From positions 6,882,001 to 6,946,000 of the forward strand of contig NC_135056.1 of NCBI RefSeq assembly GCF_051014685.1: 64,000 bases of DNA, read 5' to 3'. The translations under genes were made by a program, and so were the position numbers. Source of the stretch: Ptiloglossa arizonensis. Its lineage: Eukaryota; Arthropoda; Insecta; Hymenoptera; Colletidae. Positions 61,483-64,000 of the stretch are shown one piece after another. Positions within the stretch are counted from its first letter, which is position 1. Every line of letters begins with the position of its first letter. The notes beneath the pieces are model-generated. The model was not told the origin of the DNA and did no database searches. It saw nothing but the letters and a program-made list of their open reading frames with translations.

Positions 61483-62770
61483 AAAGTCACTCAATTATTA
61501 ACGGCGCTTTTGTCTGCGATATTGAGAGACAATTATTGAAATAGAGAACTAATTATACTCGTAAATTAATTTGTCTTTTTCCCTTCTACTTACGAAAATA
61601 CGTATGAAATCCGGTAGAAATAGGAATTCGTTCACCGACTGTAGTTTTAATATTAATTCGACACAATTATTTCGAGCAATCAGTTCGAAAATGTTTTCAG
61701 AAGCCACTCTTTCAATTACATTGAATATTATGCTTTGAAAATGATGCTGCGGTGTATTAATGTCGTATATAAATCCATCATGTGACAGCCGTATCGTGTT
61801 AAACAGTATCAGGTGACACACGCTAGCTCCGCCCACTTTTAACGTCTCATTGGCTGTTCTCGTCCCCACCACGTTCAGACCACTCTTTCGAGGATCTTTC
61901 TCAAGTCGTTGCACTATATGCAATATATTCGCCAGCTACGCTCTGGAACGCAAATAAGTGTATTACTTTTACAAATTTTAACGAAATCCTTTGAAAGTAT
62001 ATTTTCAAACGTCCAACCTATGAGAAAAAGAAGCAATTTTTTCATAGCGTTATTCCAGTCTACCCGTTTTAATTATTTACGGTTTTAGTTATCCGTTGAA
62101 GTTTTAATGATTTAGAAATCGAGGCAATCGGATATTCTCTCTGCTTTTAGAAACGTTTGAATTTTATCGTTCCCGTTGAAGGTTTTTTCTATTGTTTGCT
62201 CATCCACTTTACCGAATACTGTGCATTTCATGGCTGTATTATATATGTAGAGTACTACATTGCTTTTTCTCGTTTTAAAGTATATAATGTAACCGGTAGA
62301 TTTTCTACTCGAACTTCACTCGTTTGTAGAAATATTCGCAAAAAGCACCGGCAAATTGTTGGACTTCGATTTTCTCGAAACCCTGCAGATTAGCAGAGAA
62401 GCGTAAACTAGGAAATGCAGTATTTCTTTAACTCCGGTAACTCAAGTTTAAAGGGTGAAACTACCTTCCAAGGTTTCCCTACGATGCTATCTTAAACACT
62501 CTTGGAGATAAGTCGTAGCTTTTTTATGAAAACCTTTATGGTTTCTTAAGGTAAGGAACATCGTTAAAAACAATAAATAAAAAATGCATTTTTACTTGCA
62601 TTATATTTAATCTTTACCTCTTTACCTCTAACCGTTCAAAAGAAGTAATTTTTATCACAATATCGATTTTCTTTTTTATCGGTTTTCGAAACACATTTCT
62701 GACGCAAATCTGGTGCATTAATAATAACAAAAATAATCAAGGGAGTCGGGAAAATGTGCAATAATTTCAT
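61483..62770. other. AT-rich DNA with an uncharacterised 124-codon frame
   Basis: A minus-strand frame at 61549-61923 is open for 124 codons and shows no domain I recognise. On the minus strand within it, AGCCAATGAG and GTGGGCGGAGC lie close together (about 61829-61855), like CCAAT and GC boxes. The rest is AT-rich, and no exon is supported. Confidence 0.35.
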
Positions 62771-63231
62771 ATTCGAAGTTACTTTGATCGGAAAGCAGAC
62801 CCCGAATCGACCAAATTTATTATAAATACGTGTTTGGTTTTTTTTCATGAAAAATAAATTCTTTGTATAAAAATGAAACCACCAAGGATAATTTAATGAT
62901 TGAAATAATGTATTTTAATGACTAAACACGAAATCTTCTTACAAGTTCGGATACTTTCACGTACTTGAAATAACCGAATACTAAATTTGTCAAGTTACTC
63001 GATGTATTCGAATACTCCATTCTACGAGATGTTCAGTATTTAGCTATTCGATTTTTCCAGGGTACTCAGACTGTTCGAATGCTCGATTTATATTTATAAA
63101 ATACAAAACTTATCGAACAACCTATTATACGTACATTCGAAACTACTTTGATCGAAAAGCAGACACCGAATGGACCAAATCTATTATAAATACGTGTTTG
63201 GTTTTTTTTTTTTCATGAAAAATAACTTCTT
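62771..63231. repeat. Direct duplication of about 95 bp, 363 bases apart
   Basis: Copies at 62771-62863 and 63134-63231 share ATTCGAAGTTACTTTGATCG, AAAGCAGAC, CCGAATCGACCAAAT and TATTATAAATACGTGTTTGG, then a T run and CATGAAAAATAA. The spacer at about 63100-63127 carries a lone family 1 mariner-like end (AAAACTTATCGAACAACCTA). Confidence 0.88.
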
Positions 63232-63687
63232 CACCGGTTGTACCACGATTTACCGGACACCCCGTACGCGTACGGGAAGAAACTTTAGATAACGTTGCCG
63301 TGCAATACGGACAAGCCGATAAGGAGCGACAAACCACGGTTGAATACAAATTTTCGTTCGTTGAACAAACGTTTCGTGCGATAACCTCACGGTGGAAAAC
63401 GTCGCGTCGCTATGCCGCGTGACGACGCGACATTTTGCTTGCTCGCGTTGTGCAAGAATCAAGCGCGTTTTGATCTCTTGGAAGCGAACTCGGCGTACAA
63501 ACAGTTTCATTAAATTATCGTCGTCGTCGTCGTCGTTTCGTTTTAATTGTTCGTTCGTTGGATAAGTTTCGTTCTCGAACATCGACGATAAATATTCGAT
63601 TATCGGCGCAACGCTTTACAGGAGAAACGAGATAAAGTTGCAAAATGTATTTTCATTGGCCCGCGAGCTCTGCGTAGTCAATTTAAT
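63232..63687. other. CpG-richer DNA with a GTC microsatellite
   Basis: A TCG trinucleotide run lies at about 63518-63537. It creates the Asp run in the 110-codon minus-strand frame at 63250-63582, which has no other recognisable feature. Confidence 0.45.
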
Positions 63688-64000
63688 CATTTATCACTCG
63701 TATTAAAAACTGTTATACGGTTAATACGTACAAGCGTATGCGGGCTCCTTTTTTTTACTAGAATTTCGTTTCGCGATCAACGTACCACTTTTACAAACAA
63801 ATTACCGATTTAAGAATAAAATACACGTATTTAATAGTTTGGAAACATTTTACGATAGAATATACTATAGTAGATATGTCATTTATCACTCGTATTAAAA
63901 ATTGTTATACGGTTAATACGTACAAGCATATGCGGGCTAGAATTTCGTTTCGCGATCAACGTATCACGTTTACAAACAAATTACCGGTTTAAGAATAAAA
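63688..64000. repeat. Tandem duplication, unit about 190 bp, running off the window edge
   Basis: CATTTATCACTCGTATTAAA, then CTGTTATACGGTTAATACGT, then AGAATTTCGTTTCGCGATCA, then TTTAAGAATAAAA occur from 63688 and again from 63880. The second copy lacks the short T-rich insert (CTCCTTTTTTTTA). Further copies may lie beyond 64000. Confidence 0.9.

Noticed and set aside
1..64000. CRISPR array, operon or prokaryotic defence system
   Set aside because: The tandem arrays have no unique spacers of constant length, there are no multi-gene coding clusters, and the composition and introns are those of an insect.

Overview
The window looks like nuclear DNA of an insect, most likely a hymenopteran (bee or ant type). 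It is AT-rich with many CpG and TCGA words, has very long stretches without open coding sequence, carries small mariner-type inverted-repeat elements, and has many short tandem arrays. Nothing looks bacterial, viral or organellar. The species cannot be fixed from what is visible.

Coding content is very small. The one exon I can defend is at 39865-40044 on the + strand. It has a polypyrimidine tract and CAG acceptor, an 83-base 5' untranslated part, an ATG, a 32-codon signal-peptide-like start and a consensus GTGAGT donor in phase 1. The residues after the hydrophobic stretch resemble the amino terminus of class 1 semaphorins, but the match is short and the family call is tentative. No further exon of this gene was recognised, so the rest of the window is best read as its long introns and flanking DNA. 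Several CpG-rich islands (near 3.2-4.4, 9.1-10.2, 10.9-11.8, 30.1-31.5, 45.1-45.5 and 59.9-60.9 kb) could hold promoters or non-coding first exons. Two have plausible donors (10231, 31492) and one has a TATA-like box (11074).

The rest is repeat biology. (1) Two mariner-like families of non-coding elements: one with ends like TTGTTCGATAAGTTTTGTCG (5.0, 7.7, 12.1, 14.8, 18.4, 63.1 kb) and one with ends like TTGGGTTGTTCGGAAAGTC (13.1, 15.2, 46.4, 61.2 kb). (2) A fragment of a non-LTR retrotransposon reverse transcriptase at 17955-18273 (-). (3) Tandem arrays with periods of 13, 15, 24, 35, 41, about 59, about 95, about 125, about 200 and about 260-305 bases. (4) Long inverted repeats able to form hairpins at 22.8, 29.8, 46.2, 59.7 and 61.1 kb. 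(5) A roughly 700-base homopurine tract at 44.4-45.1 kb.

Almost every longer open frame is a by-product of a tandem repeat whose period is a multiple of three, or of a pyrimidine-rich or purine-rich tract. I found no convincing new multi-gene system. The most unusual structures are the 15-base array that seems to have grown out of a transposon end (5.0-5.55 kb), the nested palindrome around a mariner element (61.1-61.5 kb) and the other long hairpins.
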